Shown: positions 12,031 through 25,743 of the stretch, in pieces
Layout: each line of letters starts with the position of its first letter
Numbering within the stretch: position 1 is the first letter of the stretch
Source: Larus michahellis
Lineage: Eukaryota > Chordata > Aves > Charadriiformes > Laridae
Assembly (NCBI RefSeq): GCF_964199755.1
Contig: NC_133898.1
Location: 127,408,224-127,472,223 of the forward strand
Direction of reading: 5' to 3'
Length of the DNA: 64,000 nt
The notes under the pieces: model-generated
What the model was told of the DNA's origin: nothing
Databases searched by the model: none
The model's input: the letters and a program-made list of their open reading frames with translations, nothing else
Made by a program: the position numbers and the translations under genes

Positions 12031-15000
12031 TAGATAGATATATAGCACTGCAAACCTTCCTCCTACAGGGAGATTTAAGTAATGTGGATGTTAAGCAGAA
12101 AGACTGAAATCCTGGTTAATGCTCTGAAACCCATAACTACTGGGGTTTTTGTCCTTCTTCTGTGTGCCTAGGAGCAAACCCATGCCCTTTATCTCTACTT
12201 ACATTGCTCACACCAAACGGTGGTTCTGTCTTCATTTGTATCTGTGAGATAATGGAGATATTCTTGTTTGGAAAGCACATTAGAAAAGCAGAGTTGTATT
12301 GTCAGTGATGAGAAGCTGCACGGGGCAGCATTAAAGTTGTTCTTGACCAGAAGAGCTTGGTACAGGAAGCAGAGGTTTTGGCTGTGTGGGGTGAATGGGG
12401 TTTATTCCTGATGAACTTTCAAAGCCATCGGTTCATGGAGGTGCAAGTTCAGGAAACTTCTTTGCAGAGGTCAATATAATTATAGACCAAGTGGCACAAA
12501 CCCCTGATCAGAAGATATAAGCAGAGGGTATATAAAGCACCCAGTCCACAAGATGATGGGGCTATTAGGAGGTCTGGGTAAGGTCTGGGTAAGGTCTAGG
12601 GACTCTCGTTAGTCCAAACTGAATCTGCATTCACCGTTGCAAAGTGCAGAGGAGTCATTCACATAGTGCCAGAAAGGCAAAATTTTATCTCTGTGAATAC
12701 CTTGATCAGTCACCTTATGAGCAGGCACCAGTACGTCCTTTTAATGCTCCGTGGCCTATTGTGCGTAAAGAAAATGTCCATGTTTTAAGCCCTCAGTGCT
12801 TTCGTTTAACAAAACACTGTTCACAAGATAACTGCAGGCTGGAGCCATGAATCCATTTTGCCTTATTTACATGAATTTTCCACAGAGTCCTTCAGGAGGT
12901 ATCATACTCAGCACTTCCCAAAGGAAATTATGCGTATAAAATTCATGAGAAATCCTGCTTTCTCTAGAGTATTAGGAGACATCTCTCTATTATGCAACCC
13001 AGGAATATTATAAACCAATAAATAAACCTTGAGATGAAGGATATTTGCCTCACTGAACTAAACATTCTGAGAGGTGTGGGGAGTATATGTGCAGTGGTTT
13101 TAAAGGAGAGTCTTGGAATTTTTTTATTTCTGAAATATCCATGGTGATGAAGATCAGAGCAGTACTGGCTTAGCCTCTGCAGCAATCTTAATACAAGAAT
13201 ACAATTCTAATCTCTAATCATCCTTGTAATACGCCTATTTTATTAAGCAATATTAATGAACCTTATATCTGTCATATCTTGGTAGAGCAGAGGAGGAATT
13301 TGATGGCTTAATGGAAGTGAGTCTTTCCAATTTTTGACCATTTGACGAGAGTAGGGCAAGAGCTCATCTGAAAAACAAATTTATGTCTGAGCTCAGGCGT
13401 GCCAGTCTTCCCATTATAAAGCTCAGTGCAAAATATGTAGTTCTTATAAACTTTACAAAAGTGGAAGGTTATTTGAAGCTGTATTTTTGGAGTTGCTAAA
13501 CTGTGTTTGGCATCATAGTTTGTATTTCACAACTGTTTGTACTCCATAGATATGGGAAGGAAGATAACCTAATAGATGGCTTTGAAAGAGAAACAAGTAG
13601 TAAATTAACCACATTTACCTTTTAGACCTTATCTAAACCTGCATGTCCAGAGAATGGACCTCATGGACTTGGATGGCCTTTGGAGTTAGACCAAAAAACA
13701 CACAGGTGGCTGCTGCTACTTACTATTTCTTCAGAGACACCCTCTAACACTTCACTGAAAACATCTCTTACTTTGAGGGGAACGTTGTGAGGAGCAAGTC
13801 CTGAGATTCACAAGAAAAACGTGCCTTAAATTCCTAATAGCTCAGTCAGAGCTTTCAAAGGTTGCTCACCAAAGCTTTGTAAGATGACATAATTAGGCAG
13901 GAAAGACTTAGTTGTATGGGATTTTTCTTAATATTAGAGGGTTGAAACAGCTCTGATGGATAAAAAGGACTGGAAAGTGGTGTCAGAGGTGCCCCTTCCT
14001 GCCCTGCTTCCTCTCCTGGGCTTTCTCCTGTCTTCCCCTTGCTGCCGTGGGTTATGGCATTGCCACCCTCAGCACACCTCTCCCAGGATGCGGGGTAAGG
14101 CTGCACTCAGCCTCCTTTTCCTCTTTCTCTTCCTAAGTCTCCCACCATCCAAGTTGTAAGAAGCATCTTCCTTTTCTCCAGTAACACCTCCTGCTCTCCT
14201 GGGCTTTCCAGGGCTTTGGGAAAATGCAGAGAGATGGGAAAAGGATGGGCCACCTTCTGAAAGACAAAAGGAGGTTGCTGGGCCAGCCCAGGAGCCAGAG
14301 GAAATCCTCAGGGATCACAGTGTTCTCTTCTTGTCTGCTGTGAAGGGTGATGGTGGGTGCAAAGATGACTGCAGAGACCTTTGGCAAGTGAAGGGTAGAA
14401 GTATCCAAACCAAAACATTTAGTTTTCTAGTCAAAATTGCAGCAAAGATCTCCCACAATTCCCCCATCCCTTACTAAACTATTTGCTGATATCCTCACTC
14501 TTAACTTCCCAGTAGTTCCACTCTGAATTTGCCTGGCTTACAGTGTTTTGTCTATGCAATAGAAAAGCTCTTTATTTTCAAAATTCTGTTTCCCCTACAG
14601 GTATTTTTAGACTGTGACCATGTCATAAGATCAGCACTTTCAGAGGTGTTTTATTCCACTGTAAGACTTACTTAAGATAAGAGTAAGTGATGCAAGGTGA
14701 GGCATCTTCTGCAGGTACCCATTGCTAACTGCAGAGAAAGACTAAATGACTAATTTACGCTGGGTGTTTAATTTTTAGCTGGTTTAAAATCCCTGCTTTT
14801 TTTTTTTTTTTGCTATGCAAAGTGTTATCCCCATCTGTGTTTCCTTTGTGAACCCTCTGAAATATTATAAACAACTTACTGAACTGCAGAGATCAAAACC
14901 AGAAACAATATCAGTCCTGGAATATAAGCAACCTCTTCTTATTTAAAAGCTTTGTGTTTATGCAGCAAAATAACATTAGCTCCTTTGTAAGACCTTTATC

Positions 15001-17092
15001 CTGACAAAAATCATCTTTAGTTACTATCTATCATGATGACAAGCTGTTTTCAGTCACCAGCTGTCAGAAAAGAAACTCTGCCTTGTAAATACAGCCATAT
15101 CCTTAAGTATAATTTTTCTATCGTTATAATAAAATGTACCTCATTTGTCTGAACATGGTTGATCCACAGATCTCACAACATAAGGGATCTGTCTTCTTAT
15201 TTTATTTATCATCCCCTGAATCTCCATCTAATTAGCCAATTGGCTGAATACCAACTTTTAGATTACCTTTGTGTTTATAGATAAACCATTGCTAAAATAG
15301 CATCAGGACAAAACCTGATCCCTCTGTGACCAGACTAGAAACAGACCTGCTTAGCAGAGACTTCTATAAACACATTTTGAGGCTGTCAGCCTATTTTTAA
15401 TCCACTTAGGCTGCACCACATTAATTTTGTGTTGTTTTTTTTTCTTTCTAGATTTGTAATCAAAATGTCACGGTGTACCAAGTCAAATGCCACGCAGATG
15501 CCTATTGCTTGACTACTGCTATCTTTATCGACTGAACTTGTAATCTCATCAGAAAGAGAGCTATCAATTTAGTCTGACAGGACCTATTTTCCATAAGCCT
15601 GTGTTGATTGGCATTCGCTAGATGTCCCTTCTTTATTTCTGAGGATGGGGGACGCTGGGGTATGAGGGAAGAGGGTTTACCACAGCATATACATCTGCAG
15701 CTTCAAATTCAAGCACCAATTGTCGTCTTGTCTCCTGCAGACTACGGCAGTCGGAAATGGCCCTGAAGTTATTTTATGCTTTGCTCTCTCCAAATCAAGA
15801 CTGTCCTGTCTAGAAATCCAAGGAGGCCTTTCTCAGTCTCTATATAAATAATTCTTTCATACAGCCAACATTATTAGTCATAGTGTGCAATCGGTTCTGT
15901 ATTAGAATAGTAAAGAAGCCCACTGGCAGTGTGAAATGACTGATCTCCGGTGTGGATGTATCTAGAGCACCGAGTCCCAACAGCCGTCTACCTTGAGGCA
16001 TGGGAGAATTTAAGTTGGTGAGGCGGAGGAGGGATTGGTGATATTAGGGAAGCTGACAATTTGTGTGACATGACAGCTCTTCTGCATGGACTGCACTTTT
16101 CTTTTCCTTTTTTTCCTTTAACCCTCAGCACCTTGCAAGTGAAACCAGTCTAGGTACACTTATTATTTCTATTTCTATTTCTATTTCTATTTCTATTTCT
16201 ATTTCTATTTCTATTTCTATTTCTATTTCTATTTCTATTTCTATTTCTATTTCTATTTCTATTTCTATTTATTTCTATTTCTATTATTTCTATTTCTATT
16301 TCTATTTCTTTCTCTATTTCTGTCTCTATTACTATCACTATTACTATTACAATCACTATTACTATTATTGCCTTTACTCTTTTGTTTCAAGGGTGGTTTC
16401 AATGGCAACTGGGATGCCAGTATTCAGCTGCACTTGGAAAATAATTAATTAGAAACAGCCTCAGTGCTTAGGACCCTGGAGCCTGAGTGGGCAAAGTGGA
16501 CGGAGGTACAGAGAAAAGCTGTATTACCATTCTCATTTTGCACATGAGGAGCTGAGGGGCAGAGACATTAAATGAGTGGCCTAAGGTCGGAGAGGGGAAT
16601 TGGTGGCAGGATGCAGACTTGAACTGAGGACAGCTGATATCCAGCCTAATGCGTAAGCTGCAAGTCTTGCCCTGCATTACTTTTTTAGTGCTGCCTGTCT
16701 CCGTTTTCCTCTCTGAAACAGACTTAGATAACAAAAATGGTGTAGTGAATTTGTCTGAGGACAGATAGTCAAGGGAAATGTGTGCTTTTGCTGATTTCTT
16801 TTCCACTTGTTCCTAGTGCAAGCTTTAGTGAGTTCCTTAACTCTTCCCTGCTTCATGTCATCTATCCCGGATTCATGGACAATTGCATAGCTTTTCCTCC
16901 AAAAGGGGTTAGGAAAAACAGTGATTAGGGCTGACAGGAATCTACTATCTCTCTTTGAAGGGAAAACCTGAATTTAAAAAAGAATATCAGAAGTATCTTT
17001 TTTTTTAGTTATGAAAACATTTTCTTTAGAATTATTACAATTTTTTCCAGAGGTTTTGGGGACTGCATAGACCCTCAGCCTCCTGGAAATCA
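12031..17092. other. Intergenic DNA, no gene seen
   Basis: About 5 kb with no recognisable exon. It holds an 11-bp unit repeated in tandem at about 12570-12600 (AAGGTCTGGGT), a poly-T run near 14797-14811, and the hexanucleotide array at 16165-16368. The remainder looks like single-copy AT-rich sequence. Confidence 0.5.
16165..16368. repeat. (ATTTCT)n hexanucleotide microsatellite
   Basis: Bases 16165-16266 are 17 perfect copies of ATTTCT. A decaying tail to about 16368 mixes ATTTCT with ATTACT and ATCACT variants. On the minus strand this gives a spurious open frame of alternating Asn-Arg residues, which is not a gene. Confidence 0.97.
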
Positions 17093-17200
17093 TAGAATCA
17101 TAGAATGGTTTGGGTTGAAAGGGACCTTAAAGACCATCTATTTCCAACCCCTCTGCCATAGGCAGAGACACCTCCCACTAGACCAGGCTGCTCAAATGAA
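17093..17200 (-). mobile_element. CR1 LINE 3' end fragment
   Basis: The tail ATCATAGAATCATAGAATGG is followed by GGGTTGAAAGGGACCTTAAA, TTCCAACCCCTCTGCCATAG and CACTAGACCAGGCTGCTCAA, the standard CR1 3' block in reverse complement. Confidence 0.92.
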
Positions 17201-20200
17201 GTGCTGTAGGCAATTCTTGCAGGACCTTCAAGATGGGAACCTTGACTGACCTTGTGGTTAACTCCCAGGGTCATGAGATTGGAAAAGCCCTGAATCCCTG
17301 TAACCTCTCAGGGTTTGCCTCAGGTGGAGGAATCAGGCAATCCCAGGACCGCCACCTCCAAGATAAGCTCATACTGGATGAGTTACTGCTAAGAGGAGCA
17401 ATTACAGAGCAGGTAACTATTTTCAGAGGAAAAGTCGGCAAAAAAACTTTACTTGTGCAGTATTTGTGCACTCCACTACTTTTCCCATCAGAAAATAACT
17501 CATGATGAGTTGGGAACTAATCAGTGAAAGACTCCACTGGAAGTAGGAAGGGCATGGCCAGATTAATCTGAAATGCTGGCTTGACAAGGCTAGAAGTCAA
17601 CCATCTCATCTAAGCTACTCAATTAACACCTGCAGAGATACAAGCACTTCCAGAGGGTGATTCAGCCCATCCTGCAATAGCTGTGTAAGAAAAGTGAAGT
17701 GAAGCACCCCCTGAGTTCATATCTGAGTATAATAACTACACACAAGGGAGAGTTAGATTAGACCAGACACAATTTTCGATAATAACGAGTGTAGGTGGTC
17801 TTGGTTTTCCTCTTCCGCTGAGTGTCTCAGAGAGCAATGGTCCAGGGCTTCCAGCACCACATGCTAAGATGGAGGGTTGGTTAATCAGTGACTGATAAAA
17901 ATATTCTCCAGTGCCACCTCTTGGGAGTAAAGGGAAATTTGTTTTGTGTTCAGGGTTTATCTCATATATGTATTATCTCTGTTCTAATTTCAACCTCTAC
18001 ACAACGTGGATAAACAGATACAAATGTCTTCACACTGTTACCAAAAGAAACAGATTATTTTATGTTCTGACTGTGAATATCAAGGAAGTCAAACCAGCCA
18101 TGATTTTGCTCAACAACAAGAAGCCTTGAAGGAAGCTTGAAAAGCTTCCTTTTCTGAAAATTTAACCTCTCACAGTGGACCAAGACTCTCATCCTCAGAG
18201 AAAGAGCGGTAGTAGGACCCACAGCAAAGAACTCCTGATGCTGTTCACTTGGGAACAGCGTTTCAGACTTCAGTACATCTTATAATTTACCATGCAATTT
18301 TAGATTAAACAAGTGGATACTGAATCATCTTTGGACTCATAAGCTACTAAGCCCAGTGGTGGACATGAAGATAAAAAGTCCCGATGGGCAAGTCTTAAAA
18401 GGGAGTTGCAATTTATGCTTCAGCTAATCATCGTTGCTGTGTCTGAAAACAAGAAGAAAGCATGAGGCATAACAGAATGAAATGTAGCATCCTTCTCCCT
18501 GCAATGCACATCTTTTCTCTGGGATTAAAATAGGGTTTGCATTTTAAATTTTCATTTACTAAACAGAAAAATATTTTACTAGGAGGGAATGGTATTAAGG
18601 AGAAATGATTCTTTGTGTGCCCTCAGGCCTGGTGAAGACAGGATTTGATTTGCTGTGTTAGGCTGGAATCTGGATTGATACACAGAGATGAGAAGGTGTT
18701 TAATAAAATTTACATTTCATTTTCTCACTTGACACCAGTCTCCTGTCACTCACCAACTGAAGGGAATACGACAAATAACTTTTGTCAGCACCTAGACAGG
18801 GAGAGGCAGCCAAGGGGGGGAAAGAGAGCAAGGGTGGGATATTTTTAGCATCGTTGCCTTTGACAGTTGCGAGACTTGGCATGTCCTGGGCACCAGATTC
18901 ATCTTTAATGTACTCTGTAAGGGAGAGTTGTATCAAGAGGGAAAGCACAAATTAATCCAACAACACCTAACCCGTCCCTGGGGATGGACAAATGACCTAC
19001 TGGGAAATGAATGAGATGATCTACACCCAAAGCAGCAGACCAGTTTAGCACATGCTCCATGCTCAGCTTGTGTGTGGCTCCTCGCTCCAACAAATGCACT
19101 GTGATCTGGCCTGAGTCCATCTTCCATAGTGCTGCTGCAGAGATCCTTTTCCACGCCATTGTTTTGGCTGTGTCACCTCTTTCTGTTCTTCTTTCCCTGC
19201 TGATCCCAAATTAAACTGGCGGGTTTTAGTATTTATGCTTTAATCCCTAATTTTTTTCCACCTGAATTCAGGTTTCTAATTGAGGACACACGATCAGGGT
19301 CGTAGTCAGCCTAGTCTCACTCTTTGCTTCAGAGAAATTATTTTTCCCAGAGAAAATGGAATCCCCTTCTGGAAACACCGGTGTTACCTCCCACTGCATG
19401 AGATTTAACTGCACAAATCCAAGGGGAGGGAGGTCTTTTGCAGGAGGACCCAGTATATATCCTCCTTTTCTTCTGTTCCAGTGGGGTACTAACCCTTATC
19501 TTTTCAGCTGAATTTTCAGCTGAATTGTCGGCTGAATTTTCAGTCAGATTCCTGCATCCCACAGCACTCACACAGAACGTGGAAAATAGCGAAGCGTAAT
19601 AAAGAATGTGAAGGACATTTAGAAAAGCAAGGAGAATAAGTGTTACTCCCTATTTATCAGGTGACAAAACCTAGAAAAAATCAGTCATAATATTTAAAAT
19701 AAAAGCAGAAATCACTTATTTTTGTCACACGGGATATAGATAATTCAGTGTAACATGACATTCACGTTACACTTTCAGAAAATGTTCAGGGACAGTGGGT
19801 CCATCCAATGTGCACTAGGAGCAACCACCATTCCCAGAAGTCTCTTATTCCTTAAGGTTTAATCCAGGGAAGGGTCATTTCATATTTCCCTTTTTTTTTA
19901 TATCCTTCCCCAAGTATCCAACACCAACAGCCCTCAGTATGAGGATCTGGTATAATCCAATATGGAAGCTATTAGGAGGTTTACCTAGCTTATGTGCAGT
20001 CTTCTGCCATGGCCTTCGTTCATAACTGCAAATTGAGCCAGGCTCATCAGTAATAGGGACTATTTTTCATTTAGGTTTCAGTGTAAGGAAAAAGCTTTGA
20101 ATTGAAACATCTGAGGCAAAGTCGACCACATGTTGGGAGTATTTTAGGAGAAAATGATTCACTGAGCTGGAGACCAAGAGAGGGGAACAGAAGCTCAGAT

Positions 20201-20689
20201 AAAGTCATATTTTTTTTTTTTTTCACACTGTCCTCAGTTTTGTTGGGTGTTTTTTGCCAAAATGTTCACCTTGAAAATAAAGCTAAGGACAAATTTAACA
20301 ATATATAATATTTAAATTTTTAAGTAATTTGAGAGTGTTTTGTCTCTTTTTTATTTCCTTCTTCTCTACTTTTCTCCTCTTTGCTGGTCAGAATGTGAAA
20401 GAAAAGAGGATGTGGGGAAAAAAAAGAAAGAAAACAAAAGGATAGGGTAAATATCTCCCCTAACAACCCTCCTTCAAAAAAGTTTTCAACTTCCAGTTTA
20501 AAAAATAAAACAGTCTCTGTGTCTTTCTATTTGCCTTTTTGGAAATCTCACTAGCAGAATGATTACTCTAGTTTCCTTTTCTTCGTTGAAAATTTAAAAT
20601 TTTGATATGCTTTGGTGAGACAGTGCGATTGATGGTACCTTCTTAGCATCTCCAGACCTGCACACACACACAGGTTTGAGCCAGTGACA
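17201..20689. other. Intergenic DNA, no gene seen
   Basis: No supportable gene. There is a perfect 10-bp inverted repeat with a 3-nt spacer at 18129-18151, a four-copy 12-mer array at 19501-19548 and a poly-T run near 20209-20222. Open frames are short and overlap on both strands without splice or domain support. Confidence 0.5.
19501..19548. repeat. Four-copy 12-bp tandem repeat
   Basis: The unit TTTTCAGCTGAA is perfect in the first two copies (19501-19524). The third (TTGTCGGCTGAA) and fourth (TTTTCAGTCAGA) are degenerate. It produces an artefactual Ser-Ala-Glu-Asn-like periodicity on the minus strand. Confidence 0.9.
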
Positions 20690-21867
20690 AGGATGGAATG
20701 ACTACATCAGTGGACAAGGGAATAGCTACAGATGTCATCTATCTGGACTTCTCTAAGGCCTTTCACATGGTCCCCACAACATCCTTCTCTCTAAATTGGA
20801 GAAAGATGGATTTGATGAGTAGACTGGTCGGTGGATGAGGAATTGGTTGGATGGTCACATCCAGAGGGTAGTGGTCAACAGCTCAACGTCCAGATGGAGA
20901 TCAGTGAAAAGTGGTGTCCCTCAGGGGTCCATACTGGGACCACTACTGTTTAGTATCTTCATCAACGACATAGACAGTGGGGTCGAGCGCACCATCAGCA
21001 AGTTTGCAGAAGACAGCAAGCTGAGTGGTTTGGTTGACACACACCCGAGGGATGGAATGCTATCCAGAAGGACCTGGACAGGCTCAAGAAGTGGGCCAAA
21101 GTGAACCTCATGAGGTTCAACCAGGCCAAGTGCAAGGTCCTGCACGTGGGTCGGGGCAACCCCCAGTATCAGTACAGGCTGGGAGATGAAGGGATTGAGA
21201 ACAGCCCTGCTGACTTGGGGGTACTGGTGGATGAAAAGCTGGACTTGAGCCAACAATGTGCCCTCACAGACCAGAAAGCCAACCACATTCTGGGCTGCAT
21301 CCCCAGCAACATGGCCAGGAGGCCGAGGGAGGTGATTCTGCCCCTCTACTCTGCTCTGGTGGGACCCCACCTGCAGTACTGTGTCAAGCTCCGGAGCCCT
21401 CAGCATAAGAAGGATATGGACCTGTTGTAGCAAGTCCAGAGAAGGGCCACAAAGATGATCAGAGATATGGAGCCCCTCTGCTATGAGGAAACGTTGGGTT
21501 TGTTCAGCCTGGAGAAGAGAAAGCTCTGGGGAGACCTTACTGCAGTCTTTCAGTACTTAAAGGGGGCCTACAGGTAAGACGGGGACAAACATTTTAGCAG
21601 GGCATGTAGTAATACAACAAGGGGTAACTGCTTTAAACTAAAAGAGGGAAGTTTTGGCTAGATATAAGGAAGAAAATTTTTAGGCTGTGGGTGGTGAAAC
21701 ATTGGAGCAGGTTGCCCAGAGAGGTGGTAGATGCCGCATCCGTGGAAACATTCAAGGCCAGGTTGGACAGGGCTCTGAGCAACCTGATCTAGTTGAAGAC
21801 ATCCCTGCTCATTGCAGGGAGGTTAGATTAGATGGCTTTTAACCCAAACTATTCTATGATTCTATGA
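20690..21867 (+). mobile_element. CR1 LINE, 5'-truncated, with broken ORF2
   Basis: The 5' end falls inside the reverse-transcriptase domain at a [15 protein letters not shown] block. The RT core [20 protein letters not shown] follows. The catalytic FADD block is altered to FAEDSKLSG, with Asp replaced by Glu. Frameshifts separate this from the QAKCKVLHVGRGNPQYQYRL block and the thumb region that follows. The terminal 3' block (ACCCAAACTATTCTATGATT) and ATTCTATG tail end near 21867. It is one of the longer CR1 copies here but clearly inactive. Confidence 0.95.
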
Positions 21868-23499
21868 AAAGCCGCTATGATATCTACCAAAGGTGCTTCC
21901 TAGGTTGACTTCACTTTCCTAGGAACTTTACTGTCCCCCACTGCAGCCTCAAACCATGGTTGTCTTCTGTTATGTCACCTAATATGTGAAATCTTGTTTC
22001 TCAGATAGCACCTACCTCCTGTCCACACCCCTCAAAAGGACACTCCTTTTATATGTCAGGGAATTCCCCGTATGAACACCCTTTGTCGGTGTGTTACAAA
22101 ATCTCGGAACAATCCTGTGTTGTATATGGCTTTTACTCCTGCAATTGTCTTTACAATGTTGATCAAGAAATCATCCCTCAACATTTCACACATTTTAGTA
22201 GGTACAAAGCTGGAATAATTTCAAGTCCTGGCAAATGCATAATGACTGCAAAAATTAAATCTAAAAAATCCTGTGAATCTCCAGTATCAGTAAGTACCCT
22301 TAATCACCCTTGGAGTGTTGCATCATGCAGCTTTCCCGATCCAGTGAAGGTTTTCTCTCACAGTTCCTAGTCCACTGAAGATTTTTTTTACTATAATTTC
22401 TGTCTTAATAAAGCTATTCATTGCAGAATCAGAAGTTCAGAGAAAAGCCTTCTGACCGGACAGTTGCCTCCTTTATTTGCCATTTATACCTCTCATCCTA
22501 TAGAAATAAATGCCATAATAAATGTCATAATAAATAGGGATTGGGAGTTATACCATATAGAGATGATGAAAGGGTTTATAATCTCATTGCTGTTATTTGT
22601 TTTTTCTTTTTTTTTTTTTTAATTTTGTCTTAGGCACACCATTCCTGCAACCCAGTCTGTAATTAATTTTACTACATCACCAGTTATCTCTGCTTCCTAA
22701 CCAGGCTTGTCATTTTAATTTTTCACAGGCTTTCTTTTTTTCTATCCATGTGCCTGTTCCTGTATCTTCATGAAGTCTCATCTACTCTGGCCCAAAGCCT
22801 TAGGCAAATTTGTCTGTAATGCACTCCTCTACTTCAGACATAAGAGGAAAAAATACCACTTCCACAGAAGGGGCGGGGGGAGGGGCGGAAAGGAAGAAGA
22901 ATAATTCTGACCATACATTGTCTAGGAATTCAGACAAGCCTAAAAATCTTGGTAAAAAACAAGCATCCTTTCAGCTACATTCTTATTTATATTAAAAAAG
23001 GAGCTCAAGTGTTATGGAGATGGGACTACAGAAAAAGGCTAGCAGGTGGAAACCCCAAATCCAGCAAACCTAATGAAATTTTTGCCGTTGGCTGTGCTGG
23101 GGCCAAACTTGTCAAATTTCACTGACATTTAACATGTCTGTCAAGAAAGACTTTGGGTCTCAGAGCACGGATCTGCCCAGGCATATGCAGAGACTGTTGC
23201 ATTCATTTTGGCACTTTGAAGGCTTCCTTGGTGTTCAGTGTAGTTGAGTTTGTACTTTGCTAAGCCTAAGTGGATCTGCTGAAAGGTCTTAGTGTCCCTT
23301 TCAGAGCTGGCCTGAAAGTGGGTTGCACTAGAGCATGAGTCTTTGCCATTACATGCCTATGGGCTTCTTTGAAAAGCTTGAGCTGAAATCCTGCTGTGGT
23401 CTTTTTATGTGTCCTCGCAGAAGCTGGACTTTGACAGTATAAAAAAGTGAACTCCTTTCAGCTGAATACCAGCTGGGCCAGAAGCCTTTAATAACCTGA
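21868..23499. other. Intergenic DNA, no gene seen
   Basis: Single-copy-looking sequence with a poly-T tract near 22600-22620 and short AT-rich direct repeats (ATAATAAATG-like) near 22510-22537. No coding evidence. Confidence 0.5.
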
Positions 23500-23681
23500 A
23501 GTCTACCAAGGTTGTTGTGGATGCCCTATCCCTGGAAGTGTTCAAGACCAGGCTGGATGAGGCTTTGAGCAACCAGGTCTAGTAGGAGGTCTCCCTGCCC
23601 ATGGCAGGGGGTTGAAACTAGATGATCTTTAAGGTCCCTTCCAATGCGAACCATTCTGTGATTCTATGATTCTATGATTTA
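23500..23681 (+). mobile_element. CR1 LINE 3' end fragment
   Basis: Shows the CR1 C-terminal and 3' region: GATGCCCTATCCCTGGAAGT, TTCAAGACCAGGCTGGATGA, CCCATGGCAGGGGGTTG, GATCTTTAAGGTCCCTTCCA, then ATTCTGTGATTCTATG tail units. Confidence 0.93.
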
Positions 23682-24205
23682 GGAGAACTCAACAATGCAA
23701 AGACTAAGGGTCTTTGCAGGATCACCAGAAGTGCTGATGGCAAGACAGTAATGACATGCAGATGTGCCACAGGCCAAGCTGGTATTCAAACTGTTGTCAA
23801 ATGAAGCCTTTGTCTTGGAACATGAGAAATATGTTCTCTTTCTTTACCTTGCCCAGGACATTCTGGAGCAGCTTGGCTACGTCAGTTAATCTAACCATAC
23901 ATTCTCTGTAAGAGTGAGAGGCTGTTTTTTCCCTTTGTTTGTCTAGATGGAAAAATTTTCAAAATATACCTGGATCTCCTACAAAGCAGTAGCATCCCAT
24001 TTCATCCAAGTGCTGTTGCAATCAGTCCAAAACCAATTATTTTTAGAAAAGGTACCATCTCATGTTTAACAACGTTCTTCAACCATTAACTGTCAGTCAC
24101 ATTTTCTTTCCTCTGATCACTAAAATGATTTTTTTATTCCCTGATAGACAACAAAATATCCCCTAAATTTCTTATTTATTCAGGATTCACTTCATGTTTG
24201 CACTA

Positions 24206-24270
24206 ATCATAGAATTGTTTAGGTTGGAAAAGACCTTTAAGATCATCAAGTCCAACCATTAACTTTTCAT
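24206..24270 (-). mobile_element. Short CR1 LINE 3' end
   Basis: Starts with AATCATAGAATTGTTTAGGT and continues GGAAAAGACCTTTAAGATCA and TCAAGTCCAACC, the reverse complement of a CR1 3' terminus. Only about 65 bp remain. Confidence 0.85.
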
Positions 24271-25743
24271 GACATTTCGTTTCACTTTCTCCCCACTTCT
24301 TTCCCATGCTCCACCACTCACTCAGTTAATGCACAGCACTGGGGGAAATCAAGGTGGATAATGCTGCAGTTAAACAGTTAAACATTTTTTAGCCCTGCTT
24401 ATTCCATTAGAGGTCTAGACATGCAAGACATTACTTATTCTGTAAACAAAGTATGGATAAACAAAAGGATTATGAATTAAAGGATTAATTAAAGCCCTTA
24501 ACTATTTCCAATATGCCTGACTTTTTTTTTTACAAAAAAGAAGGCTCCATTGTATAATGTTTGCATATAATTTGCATTAAATATTATTTGCATACATTCT
24601 GATATTTGTAATTATATATTATTTGCTTTCACTTTGCTTGGATGTGATAGAGTCTCTTGGAATAGAACTACAGAAGGGGAGCGGAGTTCAGGGGATGGAG
24701 AAATTGTATTTCTGCAGAGAAAAGGATCTAGCACATGAAAGCATCTAAAAGTAGGTATCAGCTGTGGAGGAAAGGAAGGGTCTCCAAATCATTTCACCAA
24801 ACCTGGATGTCTCTGCAAGGTATATCTTTTTATTCAGACCCTGAATCATGAGCCTTAGGGATCTAGCATGTTGACTCACATAAAAGAATATTTTGGCCTC
24901 TGCAGAAAATACTGTAAGAAATGGCTTCTGCATATCATTGAAGAGGTTAGAAAGGCTGATCTATTGCACTTAATAATATAAGGTCCTCATCTACAACTGC
25001 CTTAAGCCAGAAAAGCTCCTGTGCAGTCAGCCAGAAACCTAGCTCAACTCAGTCTGATTTCACCTGAAAATTATGTTTATAAACACAACACAGAGAAGGA
25101 GCCAATGCTAGCGAGTTTATTTTTGTGCCTAGAAATCTGTGTAGCTCACAGCCCAGAATGTGCACCGTAGCTCCTTCAGCTTGAAGTGAACTGGTTTGTG
25201 GTTGATTTTGGTTTGTTGTTGTTTTTCAACTCAAGGTTTCTTACCTTCTCTTCCACTGCTGATCTGGTCAGAAACCTCATCTTTCTGCTTAAGTGGTTTT
25301 TCTGCAGAGGACTATAAATTTTATCTTGTGCCACCAGGCCACCTCACAACCAAGAATTTTATGGTACAGAGAGGGCATAATAAAGTACCTAATCTTCCAG
25401 CTCAGTAAAGCAAAGCACAGAGGAATTCCCTATGCAATGGAAGAACATCAACAGTATTATTATCATTCATAAAGAGTAGTGTTCATAACAAGCCAGTGAT
25501 TTAAGAGTGTTAGGAAATGATGCCATGGTGAAGATTTAACTCAGTAAAATACTTTAATTAAAACAAAAATAACAACACAGATTTTTAAAGGGAGGAATGG
25601 AAGCACTTACTCAAGTCACAATGAAATGAAAGTTGAATATGTGTGTGGATTTCCTCAGAAAAAGGAAAAGATTTATGCACATACTGATGTCCTGTGAATG
25701 AAACTAGAGGCATGATTGGAAGAAATGGGAAAATTCATATATA

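Noticed and set aside
16150..16356. Open frame of alternating Asn-Arg and Ile-Glu on the minus strand
   Set aside because: It is purely the translation of the ATTTCT hexanucleotide array.
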